Positions 25,949-33,708 of a stretch of 64,000 nt of DNA are shown here, in pieces; position 1 is the first letter of the stretch; each line of letters begins with the position of its first letter. The notes below the pieces were generated by a model. The model ran no database searches. It had not been told where the DNA came from and was given only the letters and a program-made list of their open reading frames with translations. Made by a program: the position numbers and the translations under genes. This DNA is from Limnochordia bacterium. GTDB taxonomy: Bacteria; Bacillota; Limnochordia; DUMW01. The stretch lies in NCBI GenBank assembly GCA_023230925.1, contig JALNWK010000010.1, positions 1 through 64,000 of the forward strand. The letters are read 5' to 3'.

Positions 25949-26564
25949 CAGGGTGTCCAGAATCGTCCTTGCCTCGGGTAATAAGCATAAATTGGTGGAG
26001 ATAAAGTCTTTGCTGGCTGACCTGCCCCTAACAGTCGCAACTCCCCATGATTTTCCGCGGTGGCCCATCGTTGAAGAGGATGGTAGTACTTTCAAGGAAA
26101 ATGCCCTTAAGAAGGCGATGAACGGTTTTGAGCATACCGGACTTCCTTGTATTGCCGATGATTCAGGTCTGGAGGTTGATGCTCTCGGAGGAAGACCAGG
26201 GGTTCATTCATCGCGCTATGCAGGAGAGTCGGCTAGTGATGCGGAGAATAACGCTAGGCTGTTGCGGGAACTTGCCAACATACCTTCGGAAAAGAGGACT
26301 GCCCGATTTTGCTGTGTAATCGCCTTTGTGTTTCCGGGACGAGAAAACAAGGAAATGCTTTTCTCGGCGGGTACCTGTGAGGGAAGGATTGGTTATGCGC
26401 TCCAGGGAACTAACGGTTTTGGCTACGATCCATTGTTTATCCCGACCGGTTATGAACGGACCTATGCCCAGCTTAGTGCTGAAGAAAAGAATATGATTAG
26501 CCACCGAGCAAAAGCCCTAAGTGATTTCAAGGAAAAGCTTCGGGTATGGCTCCATACGATCTAG
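25941..26564 (+). CDS. rdgB: XTP/dITP diphosphatase (non-canonical purine NTP pyrophosphatase)
   Basis: It hydrolyses dITP, XTP and ITP to keep damaged purines out of nucleic acids. Characteristic segments are VLASGNKHKLVEIKSLL, FKENALKKA, IADDSGLEVDALGGRPGVHSSRYAG, and GFGYDPLFIP near the C-terminus, followed by SHRAKAL. The TTG start at 25941 is supported by GGAGGGG 6 bases upstream and gives 207 residues. It overlaps rph and is co-transcribed with it, as in Bacillus (rph-ysnA). Confidence 0.94.
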   Translation: MTDRVSRIVLASGNKHKLVEIKSLLADLPLTVATPHDFPRWPIVEEDGSTFKENALKKAMNGFEHTGLPCIADDSGLEVDALGGRPGVHSSRYAGESASDAENNARLLRELANIPSEKRTARFCCVIAFVFPGRENKEMLFSAGTCEGRIGYALQGTNGFGYDPLFIPTGYERTYAQLSAEEKNMISHRAKALSDFKEKLRVWLHTI

Positions 26565-26657
26565 TTGGCCATGAGATAATTGGATTTGGCAGAAGAAAAG
26601 TGGCAAGAACGTGAGGCTAACGCCAAGAACACTGAGGAACGTGTAGAAAAATTAGCT

Positions 26658-26686
26658 TTGACTTGCCTTTTGATTTATGCTATACT
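26658..26686 (+). promoter_or_regulatory. promoter of the tRNA cluster
   Basis: TTGACT (26658-26663), 17 bases, TATACT (26681-26686). Initiation falls about 12 bases before tRNA-Pro. Confidence 0.75.
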
Positions 26687-26704
26687 TGATTTCGCTTGGC
26701 ACTA

Positions 26705-26781
26705 CGGGGTGTAGCGCAGTTTGGTAGCGCGCCTGCCTTGGGAGCAGGAGGCCCGCGGTTCAAATCCGCGCACCCCGACCA
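26705..26781 (+). tRNA. tRNA-Pro (TGG)
   Basis: The acceptor stem CGGGGTG/CACCCCG is closed, the anticodon loop CTTGGGA sits between CCTGC and GCAGG, and the T-arm GCGGTTCAAATCCGC is intact. CCA is encoded. First gene of a five-tRNA transcript. Confidence 0.95.
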
Positions 26782-26826
26782 TGCATCTTGCCTATGGAAG
26801 CCAAGTAAGTTATAATATTTTAAGAT

Positions 26827-26900
26827 GCGGGTGTAGCTCAATGGTAGAGCGGTGGCCTTCCAAGCCACATACGTGGGTTCGATTCCCATCACCCGCTCCA
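26827..26900 (+). tRNA. tRNA-Gly (TCC)
   Basis: Acceptor GCGGGTG/CACCCGC, anticodon stem-loop GTGGC-CTTCCAA-GCCAC, T-arm GTGGGTTCGATTCCCAT, encoded CCA. Confidence 0.95.
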
Positions 26901-26906
26901 GGTTTC

Positions 26907-26982
26907 GCGCCTGTAGCTCAGGGGATAGAGCAGGAGCCTTCTAAGCTCTGTGTCGGGGGTTCGAGTCCTCCCAGGCGCACCA
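26907..26982 (+). tRNA. tRNA-Arg (TCT)
   Basis: Acceptor GCGCCTG/CAGGCGC, anticodon loop CTTCTAA between GGAGC and GCTCT (one G-T pair), T-arm with GGGGG/CCTCC, encoded CCA. Confidence 0.95.
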
Positions 26983-26990
26983 GAAGACGT

Positions 26991-27068
26991 GGTGGGCGTA
27001 GCTCAGTTGGTTAGAGCGCCAGGTTGTGGCCCTGGAGGCCGGGGGTTCGAGTCCCCTCGCTCACCCCA
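26991..27068 (+). tRNA. tRNA-His (GTG)
   Basis: Anticodon stem-loop CCAGG-TTGTGGC-CCTGG. The acceptor stem GTGGGCG/CGCTCAC is extended by the His-specific G-1 (26991) opposite the discriminator C. CCA is encoded. Confidence 0.95.
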
Positions 27069-27078
27069 TTTTTATTTC

Positions 27079-27155
27079 CCGCCCGTAGCTCAGTTGGATA
27101 GAGTTGCTGACTTCGAATCAGAAGGTCGCAGGTTCGAGTCCTGCCGGGCGGGCCA
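27079..27155 (+). tRNA. tRNA-Arg (TCG)
   Basis: Acceptor CCGCCCG/CGGGCGG with discriminator G, anticodon loop CTTCGAA, T-arm GCAGGTTCGAGTCCTGC, encoded CCA. The outermost anticodon-stem pair is a G-A mismatch. Confidence 0.9.
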
Positions 27156-27163
27156 CTTCAAGT

Positions 27164-27190
27164 AACCACGGATAGTGCCTCGGTGGTTTT
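27164..27190 (+). terminator. terminator of the tRNA cluster
   Basis: AACCAC (27164-27169) pairs with GTGGTT (27183-27188), followed by T residues. Confidence 0.65.
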
Positions 27191-27709
27191 CGTTCTTACA
27201 GAATCTGTTGTATAAAGGATTAGACGGGAGCGGCGATTGCTAAGAGACCATCCCGATATCCAAGTGTCGACGTAAAACTGCTACACTCCTTACCCGCTGG
27301 TCAATGCGCCTTTCCTAGCTGCGGTATCAAGTGTATCGTGCGATAAACTGAGCTTGCCTCCGATAGTTCTAGGCGAAATAGCACATATCGAGGCCTATAG
27401 CGATGGGGGACTTCGCGCAAATCCTAGTCTCTCTCCTAAACAAGGGGATTGCTATAACAACTGGATTCTATTATGCCTACACACCATAAAGAAGTGGACA
27501 AGCAACCTAATACCTACACAGCGGCAGATCTTAGACAATGGGAATACGATCTTGAGCGTTGGGTGGAACGGTCCCTTGCCGCAGAAATGAATGAAGTGAG
27601 CTTCACTGAACTCGAGTCGGTCTGTACCTTTCTAACATCACCCCACGGTGCTACTACTTCCACGGTAGAGGGTCCCATTTTGTGATGGGCTGAATATTGA
27701 AATTGTGCC
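27191..27709. other. gene-poor stretch between tRNA groups
   Basis: The only ORF of note is 27473-27685 on the plus strand (70 codons, listed separately). No RNA gene or repeat was recognised in the rest. Confidence 0.5.
27473..27685 (+). CDS. doubtful small ORF
   Basis: A 70-codon frame with a charged, helix-like central part (ADLRQWEYDLERWVERSLAAEMNE). It has no ribosome binding site at a usable distance from ATG 27473 and no recognised relative. It may be a gene remnant or chance. Confidence 0.2.
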   Translation: MPTHHKEVDKQPNTYTAADLRQWEYDLERWVERSLAAEMNEVSFTELESVCTFLTSPHGATTSTVEGPIL

Positions 27710-27738
27710 TTGACATCGGCAGCTTTAATTAATAAAAT
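27710..27738 (+). promoter_or_regulatory. promoter upstream of tRNA-Lys (distal)
   Basis: TTGACA (27710-27715), 17 bases, TAAAAT (27733-27738). Confidence 0.65.
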
Positions 27739-27771
27739 AAGTAGCGTCACGGGAAAGATAAGGTTCCACCC

Positions 27772-27800
27772 TTGACGCAACATTGGACACATGATATCAT
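27772..27800 (+). promoter_or_regulatory. promoter of tRNA-Lys (proximal)
   Basis: TTGACG (27772-27777), 17 bases, TATCAT (27795-27800). Initiation is expected only a few bases before the tRNA. The -10 box lies inside an 18-bp perfect palindrome. Confidence 0.65.
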
Positions 27801-27804
27801 GTGT
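27787..27804. promoter_or_regulatory. 18-bp palindrome over the tRNA-Lys -10 box
   Basis: ACACATGATATCATGTGT is its own reverse complement and covers the -10 box and start region of the proximal tRNA-Lys promoter. Confidence 0.5.
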
Positions 27805-27814
27805 GAGTGCAAGT

Positions 27815-27890
27815 GAGCCATTAGCTCAGGCGGCAGAGCACCGGACTTTTAATCCGGGTGTCCTGGGTTCGAGTCCCAGATGGCTCACCA
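27815..27890 (+). tRNA. tRNA-Lys (TTT)
   Basis: Acceptor GAGCCAT/ATGGCTC perfect, anticodon stem-loop CCGGA-CTTTTAA-TCCGG, T-arm CTGGGTTCGAGTCCCAG, encoded CCA. It is followed by TTTTTA. Confidence 0.95.
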
Positions 27891-27936
27891 TTTTTATACC
27901 TTTGGTACCAGGAGATTTTTTGTGAATGTATGTCTA

Positions 27937-27965
27937 TTGACAGCCCTTTTTAAACAAGGTATAAT
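27937..27965 (+). promoter_or_regulatory. tRNA-Leu promoter 1 (perfect consensus)
   Basis: TTGACA (27937-27942), exactly 17 bases, TATAAT (27960-27965): a full sigma-A consensus. Confidence 0.8.
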
Positions 27966-27999
27966 CACCATACGTTCGTTTTACTGTGCAAAGACGATC

Positions 28000-28028
28000 T
28001 TGCGACGTTGGGAAGTTCCTGGTATAAT
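28000..28028 (+). promoter_or_regulatory. tRNA-Leu promoter 2
   Basis: TTGCGA (28000-28005), 17 bases, TATAAT (28023-28028) with an extended TGG before it, about 20 bases before the tRNA. Confidence 0.75.
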
Positions 28029-28054
28029 ATCCTTTGAATTTGCTTCTACAGCAG

Positions 28055-28141
28055 GCGAGAGTGATGGAACTGGCAGACATGCTGGACTTAGGATCCAGTG
28101 CCTTCACCGGCATGGGGGTTCAAATCCCCCCTCTCGCACCA
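28055..28141 (+). tRNA. tRNA-Leu (TAG)
   Basis: An 87-base class II tRNA with acceptor GCGAGAG/CTCTCGC, anticodon stem-loop CTGGA-CTTAGGA-TCCAG, a long variable arm (TGCCTTCACCGGCA) and encoded CCA. Confidence 0.95.
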
Positions 28142-28156
28142 TAACTCTGTTTGCCA

Positions 28157-28194
28157 AGCGGATTCAGGCAATGCCTGTTCTCCGCTAATTTTTT
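28157..28194 (+). terminator. terminator between tRNA-Leu and tig
   Basis: AGCGGA/TCCGCT with an inner CAGGC/GCCTG stem, then TAA and six T. Confidence 0.8.
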
Positions 28195-28253
28195 GCATAG
28201 ACACCCATTATTATCGTGCGGTGTGTTTAAAAGGGAGGTCTACGGTCAATACT

Positions 28254-29672
28254 ATGAAGGTCTCAGTGGAAAATCTGGAAAATGATGTGGTACGCCTAAA
28301 GATTGAGGTAGATGATGAGGTTGTCGAGGAAGAGTTAAATAGAGCATACAAGAAAATCGTGGGCAAGTTGAACGTACCCGGTTTTCGTAAGGGGAAAGCG
28401 CCTCGGTGGATTGTTGAGCAGCGTTACGGTAAAGAGATCCTGTTAGAGGAAAGCTATCCAGAGATTGTTAGTCGCTCATATACCGAAGCATTATCCGAAA
28501 CAAAGATTCAACCGATGGCTCAGCCGGAGATCTCGGATCTCGATTTCAACGAGGACGGCAGTGATTTCACCTTTGCAGCGGATGTTCCCGTTCGTCCAAC
28601 GGTTGAACTTGGCACATATAAGGGTATTGAGATGGACAAGATTGAACCTGTGGTTACCGATGAGGATGTTGAGGCCTACATTGACCAGTTGCGAAACCAG
28701 TATGCTGAGTATGTTACCATAGACCGGGATGACCTACAGGATGGGGATACGGCTATCGTCAATATCGAGACGCTAGTGGAGGACAAACCTATTCCCGGTG
28801 GGGCCAGCGCAGGTGTGACCATTCAGGTTGGAGATGACTACTTTGGTCCTGACACTGATGCCCAGCTCATTGGTTTAGCGGTGGGCGAGGAAAAGGTGCT
28901 TGAGATTACCTTACCAGAAGACCGTAGTGACGAATACGCCGGTAAGGAAGCAGCGGTTAGAGTTACGTTACAGGAAATCCGGCAGTTACGGGTCCCGGAA
29001 TTGGACGCCGAGTTTGTTGGAGATATAGAGGCTGCCCTTCCACAGGAGGACGAGGGCGAGGAAGAAACGTCCGAGGAGACTGTGACAGAGAAAGACGAGA
29101 AGGAAGTCGTCCAGGCTTTTAAGGATAAGGTCCGACGTCAACTAGAGGAGTCCTCTAAAGCCCAAGCAACAGAGAAATTCGAGGAAAAGGTGGTTGCCAA
29201 AGCAATTGAGGAGAGCAAGTTTAACCTGCACGACAAGATTGTCAGCGAAAGGGCAGAAGTGATTCGCAACAGGTATACCAAAAGACTTGCTTACTCGGGG
29301 ATTTCTTTGGAACAGTACTTGAGCTTATACGGTGTTGGCGAGGAAGATTTCGAGGAAATAACAAAAACAGAAGCTACTCGGGAGCTTGGCTGGGAATTTG
29401 TGATGGACGCTGTAGCTGAGGCAGAAGGAATTGAAGTGACTGATGAAGAAATTGATCAATGGGTTAGGGAAATGCTAGCGGGTACGAAAGTAACCGATGC
29501 ACAGATTGCACTCTATAAGGATCTAGCTGAAACTAGCCTAAAAAGAACAAAGGCTATGGAATTTGTGGTTGATGCGTCAGTTCCTAACGTTATTGAGAAG
29601 ACACTAAGTGAAATTTCCTCAGAGACAGCAGACGATGCAGAAGAAGTAGAGGAAGTAGAGGACGCAGAATAA
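28254..29672 (+). CDS. tig: trigger factor, ribosome-associated chaperone
   Basis: This prolyl isomerase/chaperone binds at the ribosome exit tunnel. The N-terminal ribosome-binding domain has the signature GFRKGKAPR (about residues 43-51), the FKBP-like PPIase domain spans about residues 150-245 (GDTAIVNIET, ITLPEDRSDEYAGKEA), and a helical C-terminal chaperone domain follows. After LDAEFVGDIEAAL there is an acidic insertion of about 20 residues. The protein also ends in an acidic tail. ATG 28254 is the only plausible start, although AAGGGAGGT is about 13 bases away, longer than usual. It heads tig-clpP-clpX. Length is 472 residues. Confidence 0.94.
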   Translation: MKVSVENLENDVVRLKIEVDDEVVEEELNRAYKKIVGKLNVPGFRKGKAPRWIVEQRYGKEILLEESYPEIVSRSYTEALSETKIQPMAQPEISDLDFNEDGSDFTFAADVPVRPTVELGTYKGIEMDKIEPVVTDEDVEAYIDQLRNQYAEYVTIDRDDLQDGDTAIVNIETLVEDKPIPGGASAGVTIQVGDDYFGPDTDAQLIGLAVGEEKVLEITLPEDRSDEYAGKEAAVRVTLQEIRQLRVPELDAEFVGDIEAALPQEDEGEEETSEETVTEKDEKEVVQAFKDKVRRQLEESSKAQATEKFEEKVVAKAIEESKFNLHDKIVSERAEVIRNRYTKRLAYSGISLEQYLSLYGVGEEDFEEITKTEATRELGWEFVMDAVAEAEGIEVTDEEIDQWVREMLAGTKVTDAQIALYKDLAETSLKRTKAMEFVVDASVPNVIEKTLSEISSETADDAEEVEEVEDAE

Positions 29673-29701
29673 CCATTAGGCTAAGCACAGGAGGTGTTCT
29701 A

Positions 29702-30304
29702 ATGAGCACATTAATTCCAATGGTAGTAGAACAGACCAATCGGGGAGAACGAGCCTACGATATCTATTCTCGGTTGCTGAAGGACCGGATTGTGTTCATT
29801 GGTGGGCCAATCGACGATTATATGGCTAACGTGGTGATCGCCCAGTTGTTGTTCTTGGAATCGGAGGATCCGGACAAGGATATTTCTCTGTATATCAACA
29901 GTCCCGGTGGTGTTGTCTATTCTGGGCTGGCGATCTACGATACCATGCAATACATTAAGCCTGATGTTTCCACTATTTGCGTGGGGATGGCAGCAAGCAT
30001 GGCAGCCCTATTGCTAACTGCTGGTACCAAAGGGAAACGGTTTGCCCTACCTTATTCCCGGATCATGATCCACCAACCCATGGGCGGCGTCCGAGGACAG
30101 GCTACGGAAATCGAGATTGAAGCTAGGGAAATTCTAAGACTCAAACGCATTGGCAATGAGATTATTAACCGCCATACTGGTCAGCCCTTGGAAAAGGTTG
30201 AAAAAGACACCGAGCGGAACTACTATATGTCAGCCGAGGAAGCTGTAGAATACGGTTTAATCGATAGCGTTTTGAGGGACGATAGACGTGTCGTGCAGAA
30301 ATAA
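29702..30304 (+). CDS. clpP: ATP-dependent Clp protease proteolytic subunit
   Basis: This is the tetradecameric serine peptidase that works with ClpX or ClpC. The catalytic Ser lies in GMAASMAA (about residue 99) and the His in RIMIHQPMGG (about 124). The family start TLIPMVVEQTNRGERAYDIYSRLLKDRI is intact, as is the Asp region. It has 200 residues. ATG 29702 has AGGAGGTGTT upstream. clpX follows at 43 bases, so the two partner subunits are co-transcribed. Confidence 0.97.
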   Translation: MSTLIPMVVEQTNRGERAYDIYSRLLKDRIVFIGGPIDDYMANVVIAQLLFLESEDPDKDISLYINSPGGVVYSGLAIYDTMQYIKPDVSTICVGMAASMAALLLTAGTKGKRFALPYSRIMIHQPMGGVRGQATEIEIEAREILRLKRIGNEIINRHTGQPLEKVEKDTERNYYMSAEEAVEYGLIDSVLRDDRRVVQK

Positions 30305-30347
30305 CACCTTGTTAGTTTACACCAAACTAGCGATTTGAGGTGATGAA

Positions 30348-31598
30348 ATGGCTAAATTTGGGGATGAAAAGGGACAGGTAAAGTGTTCGTTTTGCGGCAA
30401 GCAACAAGAACAAGTGAAAAAGATCATTGCAGGTCCCGGCGTTTACATCTGTGATGAGTGCATTGAGTTGTGCACGGAGATCATTGAGGAAGAGCTAAGC
30501 GACGATCTCGATGTGGAGTTGCACAGTGTCCCCAAACCCGCTGACATTAAGGCTATTTTAGATCAGTATGTTATCGGACAAGAACAGGCGAAAAAGGTTC
30601 TTTCTGTTGCCGTGTATAATCACTATAAGCGGATGAATGCCCAAACATGGGGCGACGATGTGGAGATTCAAAAAAGTAACATCTTGTTACTAGGTCCCAC
30701 GGGTAGTGGAAAGACCCTGTTGGCGCAGACTTTAGCAAGGATTCTTAATGTTCCCTTTGCTATTGCTGATGCTACGTCGTTAACTGAAGCTGGGTATGTG
30801 GGCGAAGACGTGGAGAATATCCTCCTAAAACTCATCCAGGCTGCGGATTACGATGTAGAAAGGGCAGAGAAGGGCATTGTGTACATTGATGAGATCGACA
30901 AGATTGCTCGTAAATCCGAGAATCCGTCGATTACCAGGGATGTATCCGGTGAAGGTGTACAGCAAGCCCTGCTAAAGATCCTTGAAGGGACCATTGCCAG
31001 TGTACCACCCCAGGGCGGCAGAAAGCACCCCCATCAGGAATGTATTCAGATCGATACCACCAACATCCTATTTATCTGTGGAGGCGCCTTCGATGGTCTA
31101 GAAAAGATTATCGAGAATAGGGTTGGTCGGCAGGCAATTGGCTTTGGCGCTGATATCCGGAGCAAGGAGGAAAAGCCCATTGGTGAAATTCTGCGGCAGC
31201 TGATGCCCGAGGATCTACTGAAATTTGGGCTAATTCCTGAATTCGTGGGTCGTCTCCCGATTATGGTGGCTTTGGATGCCCTTGATGCGGGTGCGTTAGT
31301 TAAGATTCTTACCGAGCCCCGGAATGCGTTGGTAAAGCAGTTTAAGAAGTCTTTTGAACTGGATAACGTTGAGCTTGAGTTCGAGGAAGATGCCCTGGTG
31401 GCGATTGCAGAACAAGCGATGGCGTTGAAGACCGGAGCCCGAGGATTGAGGTCGATTATAGAAGGGATTATGCTAGATATTTCCTTTGAGATTCCCTCTC
31501 GGGATGACATTGCCAAGTGCATTGTGACCAGGGATGCGGTGTTGGAGAAGAGCCCGCCAGAAATTGTTAAGGTGGGGCAAAAAGAAGTATCGGCATAA
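30348..31598 (+). CDS. clpX: ATP-dependent Clp protease ATP-binding subunit ClpX
   Basis: This AAA+ unfoldase feeds substrates, including SsrA-tagged proteins, to ClpP. The N-terminal zinc-binding domain has CSFCGK and CDEC. The AAA+ core has Walker A GPTGSGKTLLAQTLA, the pore region SLTEAGYVGEDVEN, Walker B GIVYIDEIDKI, and sensor 2 in TGARGLRSIIE. It has 416 residues, full length. The start ATG 30348 follows GAGGTGATGAA. Along with smpB-ssrA at 9 kb, this window encodes the complete tagging and degradation route. Confidence 0.97.
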   Translation: MAKFGDEKGQVKCSFCGKQQEQVKKIIAGPGVYICDECIELCTEIIEEELSDDLDVELHSVPKPADIKAILDQYVIGQEQAKKVLSVAVYNHYKRMNAQTWGDDVEIQKSNILLLGPTGSGKTLLAQTLARILNVPFAIADATSLTEAGYVGEDVENILLKLIQAADYDVERAEKGIVYIDEIDKIARKSENPSITRDVSGEGVQQALLKILEGTIASVPPQGGRKHPHQECIQIDTTNILFICGGAFDGLEKIIENRVGRQAIGFGADIRSKEEKPIGEILRQLMPEDLLKFGLIPEFVGRLPIMVALDALDAGALVKILTEPRNALVKQFKKSFELDNVELEFEEDALVAIAEQAMALKTGARGLRSIIEGIMLDISFEIPSRDDIAKCIVTRDAVLEKSPPEIVKVGQKEVSA

Positions 31599-31602
31599 AA
31601 AG

Positions 31603-31630
31603 AGGCCTACCCTAGGGTAGGCCTTCTTTA
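31603..31630 (+). terminator. terminator of tig-clpP-clpX
   Basis: AGGCCTACCC-TA-GGGTAGGCCT followed by TCTTT, 5 bases after clpX. Confidence 0.85.
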
Positions 31631-32128
31631 GGCAGATAATCCTCCGTCTGTCTAAACTGATAGTGCAATATCTGCTAAGCAGTCGTACCAATGAACACAA
31701 GCAACATCGATACTAAGGCGTTGGGTGTGGGGTAGTGACTCATGCCATGAATTCCCATAGTTACCCTGGCTCCACAACCGACCATTGTAGCTCCGGCATA
31801 ACACAGCGTGACTTATCTATGTGACAAATCCTTACATCAGCAGATTACTTTCGGTGATGTTCTTAGAAAGATCAATCACTTGTAGGCGGATGCTCTCCTG
31901 CTGTCCGATACGAACTGAGCCCGATGCCGACATCTCTGGATGTGGCCAAGTGAATAAGCTCTGCATCAGAGCGATGATCCGCAGGATTCACCTCCTTTTA
32001 TGAAGATGGGGCAAGCGGAGAAAAGGTGCGCGGGTTGTCTTGAGTATGCCACTCGGGGCCGCTGGAAACGCGATATTCGACTATGCCACCATTATCCCCG
32101 AAACACAGTTTATACTTTTTTAAACGCC
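31631..32128. other. gene-free stretch with an isolated ribosome site
   Basis: No ordinary gene is seen. On the minus strand a perfect ribosome binding site, AAAGGAGGTGA (31998-31988), stands in front of a 50-codon frame that lacks a standard start codon (31832-31984, listed separately). Confidence 0.5.
31832..31984 (-). CDS. possible small ORF or gene remnant
   Basis: A 50-codon frame opens with CTG at 31984, 6 bases after AAAGGAGG, and ends in TAA. The product (including GSVRIGQQESIRLQVIDLSKN) is unrecognised but has protein-like composition. CTG starts are rare, so this may be the stub of a decayed gene whose real start was lost, or chance. Confidence 0.25.
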   Translation of the reverse strand: MRIIALMQSLFTWPHPEMSASGSVRIGQQESIRLQVIDLSKNITESNLLM

Positions 32129-32158
32129 TTGCACAGCCTCTTTTTAACATGATATGAT
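32129..32158 (+). promoter_or_regulatory. promoter of the small lipoprotein gene
   Basis: TTGCAC (32129-32134), 18 bases, TATGAT (32153-32158), about 65 bases before the start codon. Confidence 0.5.
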
Positions 32159-32224
32159 CTAGAATGAATTTTCGCATCTTTTGTGCATAGCATCAACGAT
32201 AGTGAGAGGAATTGGGGGATTTAA

Positions 32225-32626
32225 TTGCGACGTTTTGTTATGCTGATGTTGACCTTACTTCTTGCCATAGGCCTTGTCGGGTGTGATGGGGCAGTGAAGA
32301 TCGGGTGGGTGAGTAATAGCTATCCGGGAACAATTAAGGCTCGTTTTCGTCGATTTGATGGGACACAATCTCAGCGGGTTAAGGCAAAGGAGGGTGAGTA
32401 CCTAAGTCTGAGCTGCAGCGCAGATCTTGAAAGAGGGTCTATCTCTGTTTCAGTTGTCGGGCCGGACAAAGCTACCATTTCTACTATTGAAGCTGGTGCC
32501 GAGGAAACAACGACTAGGGTTGATATTACCAGGACGGGTACCTATCGGGTTGTGGTAACAGGTGAAGGGGCCCAGGGGAACTTTCATGTAACGTGGCGTA
32601 TCGAAGATGGGTCTACGGACGGATGA
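32225..32626 (+). CDS. small lipoprotein of unknown function
   Basis: A 133-residue protein whose signal peptide ends in a lipobox (LLAIGLVGC, Cys at about residue 20). It should be lipidated and held on the outer face of the membrane. The rest is a beta-rich domain with GTIKARFRRFDGTQSQRVKAKEG, TGTYRVVVTGEGAQGNF and HVTWRIED, a layout seen in other small uncharacterised Firmicute lipoproteins. The start is TTG 32225 with GGGGGA upstream. It stands alone behind its own promoter. Confidence 0.75.
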   Translation: MRRFVMLMLTLLLAIGLVGCDGAVKIGWVSNSYPGTIKARFRRFDGTQSQRVKAKEGEYLSLSCSADLERGSISVSVVGPDKATISTIEAGAEETTTRVDITRTGTYRVVVTGEGAQGNFHVTWRIEDGSTDG

Positions 32627-33033
32627 CTATTTGCGGACGTCTCTGCTCATCCCTAGGTATATCGGCCTCATATTATTTTGGATGCATGTGCTTGGTGTAA
32701 CCGCGGTTAGTCGATGGAAGGTCTTTCTATCCATATACATGGTCAAGTGAATCCGAGTTGATCAGAACGCAGGGTGGTCGCGTCGGGCGCCACCCTGCAT
32801 ACATGTAGACAACGTTGGGAATCAGTCATACCATTCAATAGGTGGAGTAGCAGTATACGGATCCTTTTCTTCGTGCTCAAAAGAAAGGTACTGCTCACTC
32901 TTAGCAAAGAACTGATTGACAGTACCAAGATGTGGACTGGTTTCGTACCGGTACTCCCATCCTTCTGAGTCTTTGCTAAGTATCTCACAGTATGTATAGG
33001 CATCAGGATCGAAACTGCATATTCCGGAGCAAT
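32627..33033. other. convergent intergenic stretch
   Basis: The region between the lipoprotein gene and the minus-strand exported protein gene contains one strong hairpin (32769-32798) and no gene that I can support. Confidence 0.5.
32769..32798. other. strong hairpin, possible bidirectional terminator
   Basis: GCAGGGTGG (32769-32777) pairs with CCACCCTGC (32790-32798). Neither strand has a good T-run after it. Confidence 0.5.
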
Positions 33034-33708
33034 TCAGTCAATCTGGGACAGATCAATAGTTGTCTTGGCAATGACGTCGATGGTCTCGCCTGTTGCATGA
33101 GTAAATACAGCTACTACTTCGTAGTCGGCGTTTCCGTTAACCATTGGAAAATCATGAATCAAAAAAACATACTCGACTACTGCCGCGAAGCAATAATCGT
33201 GGTCAGAATCGGATATCGGGCCGGAGTCAGATTGCCTTATTTCTCGAGGTTGAATCGTTTCCCCGGACTCTGGAAGGTGGAATTCCAGCCATAGATCTTC
33301 GGCCCTTATTGGAAATTTAGAAAACATCCCTGGGAGGAGGACCAATTCGTCTTCTGAGGCTTCGGTGATTGAGGTGTCACCTGTAATTGTAAATCGGTTC
33401 TGTTCTTCTCGTTGTTTCTGTTTCATGTCTCGATGTAGTTTGTCTAGCATTCGGGCATATGGTGTAAAAAGATGAAGCCATATTACAGTACTGTTGTCTT
33501 CACTAAGGATTTGAATAAGGTGCCCCGTTTTGTGTGCAAAAGCCAGAAACTCGGGCTCGTCAATGTACTCTGTTGCCATGGACTTCGCTCGACTAATAAC
33601 GCCGGTGTCTATTCCCTCGGGAGCGTACATTGCTGAACTTGTAAGCGGCCACAACAAAATTAGTGCTAAAAGTGAACAACAAACAATAATTCGTCTAATT
33701 ACTAACAC
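33034..33708 (-). CDS. exported protein of unknown function
   Basis: I do not recognise this protein of about 221-224 residues. It has a signal peptide (IIVCCSLLALILLWPLTSSA) and a soluble mature part. That part contains the tyrosine-rich segment MYAPEGIDTG, a basic helix (RDMKQKQREEQNRF) and a C-terminal beta-rich region ending VIAKTTIDLSQID. The annotated GTG at 33708 overlaps its own ribosome site AGGAGG (33713-33708). The best-spaced candidate is an ATT at 33699, which would give MRRIIVCCSLL. The gene stands alone on the minus strand. Confidence 0.65.
   Translation of the reverse strand: MLVIRRIIVCCSLLALILLWPLTSSAMYAPEGIDTGVISRAKSMATEYIDEPEFLAFAHKTGHLIQILSEDNSTVIWLHLFTPYARMLDKLHRDMKQKQREEQNRFTITGDTSITEASEDELVLLPGMFSKFPIRAEDLWLEFHLPESGETIQPREIRQSDSGPISDSDHDYCFAAVVEYVFLIHDFPMVNGNADYEVVAVFTHATGETIDVIAKTTIDLSQID

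Noticed and set aside
26705..28141. tRNA-region protein frames (for example 26721-27014 and 26950-27165)
   Set aside because: They are translations of tRNA genes.
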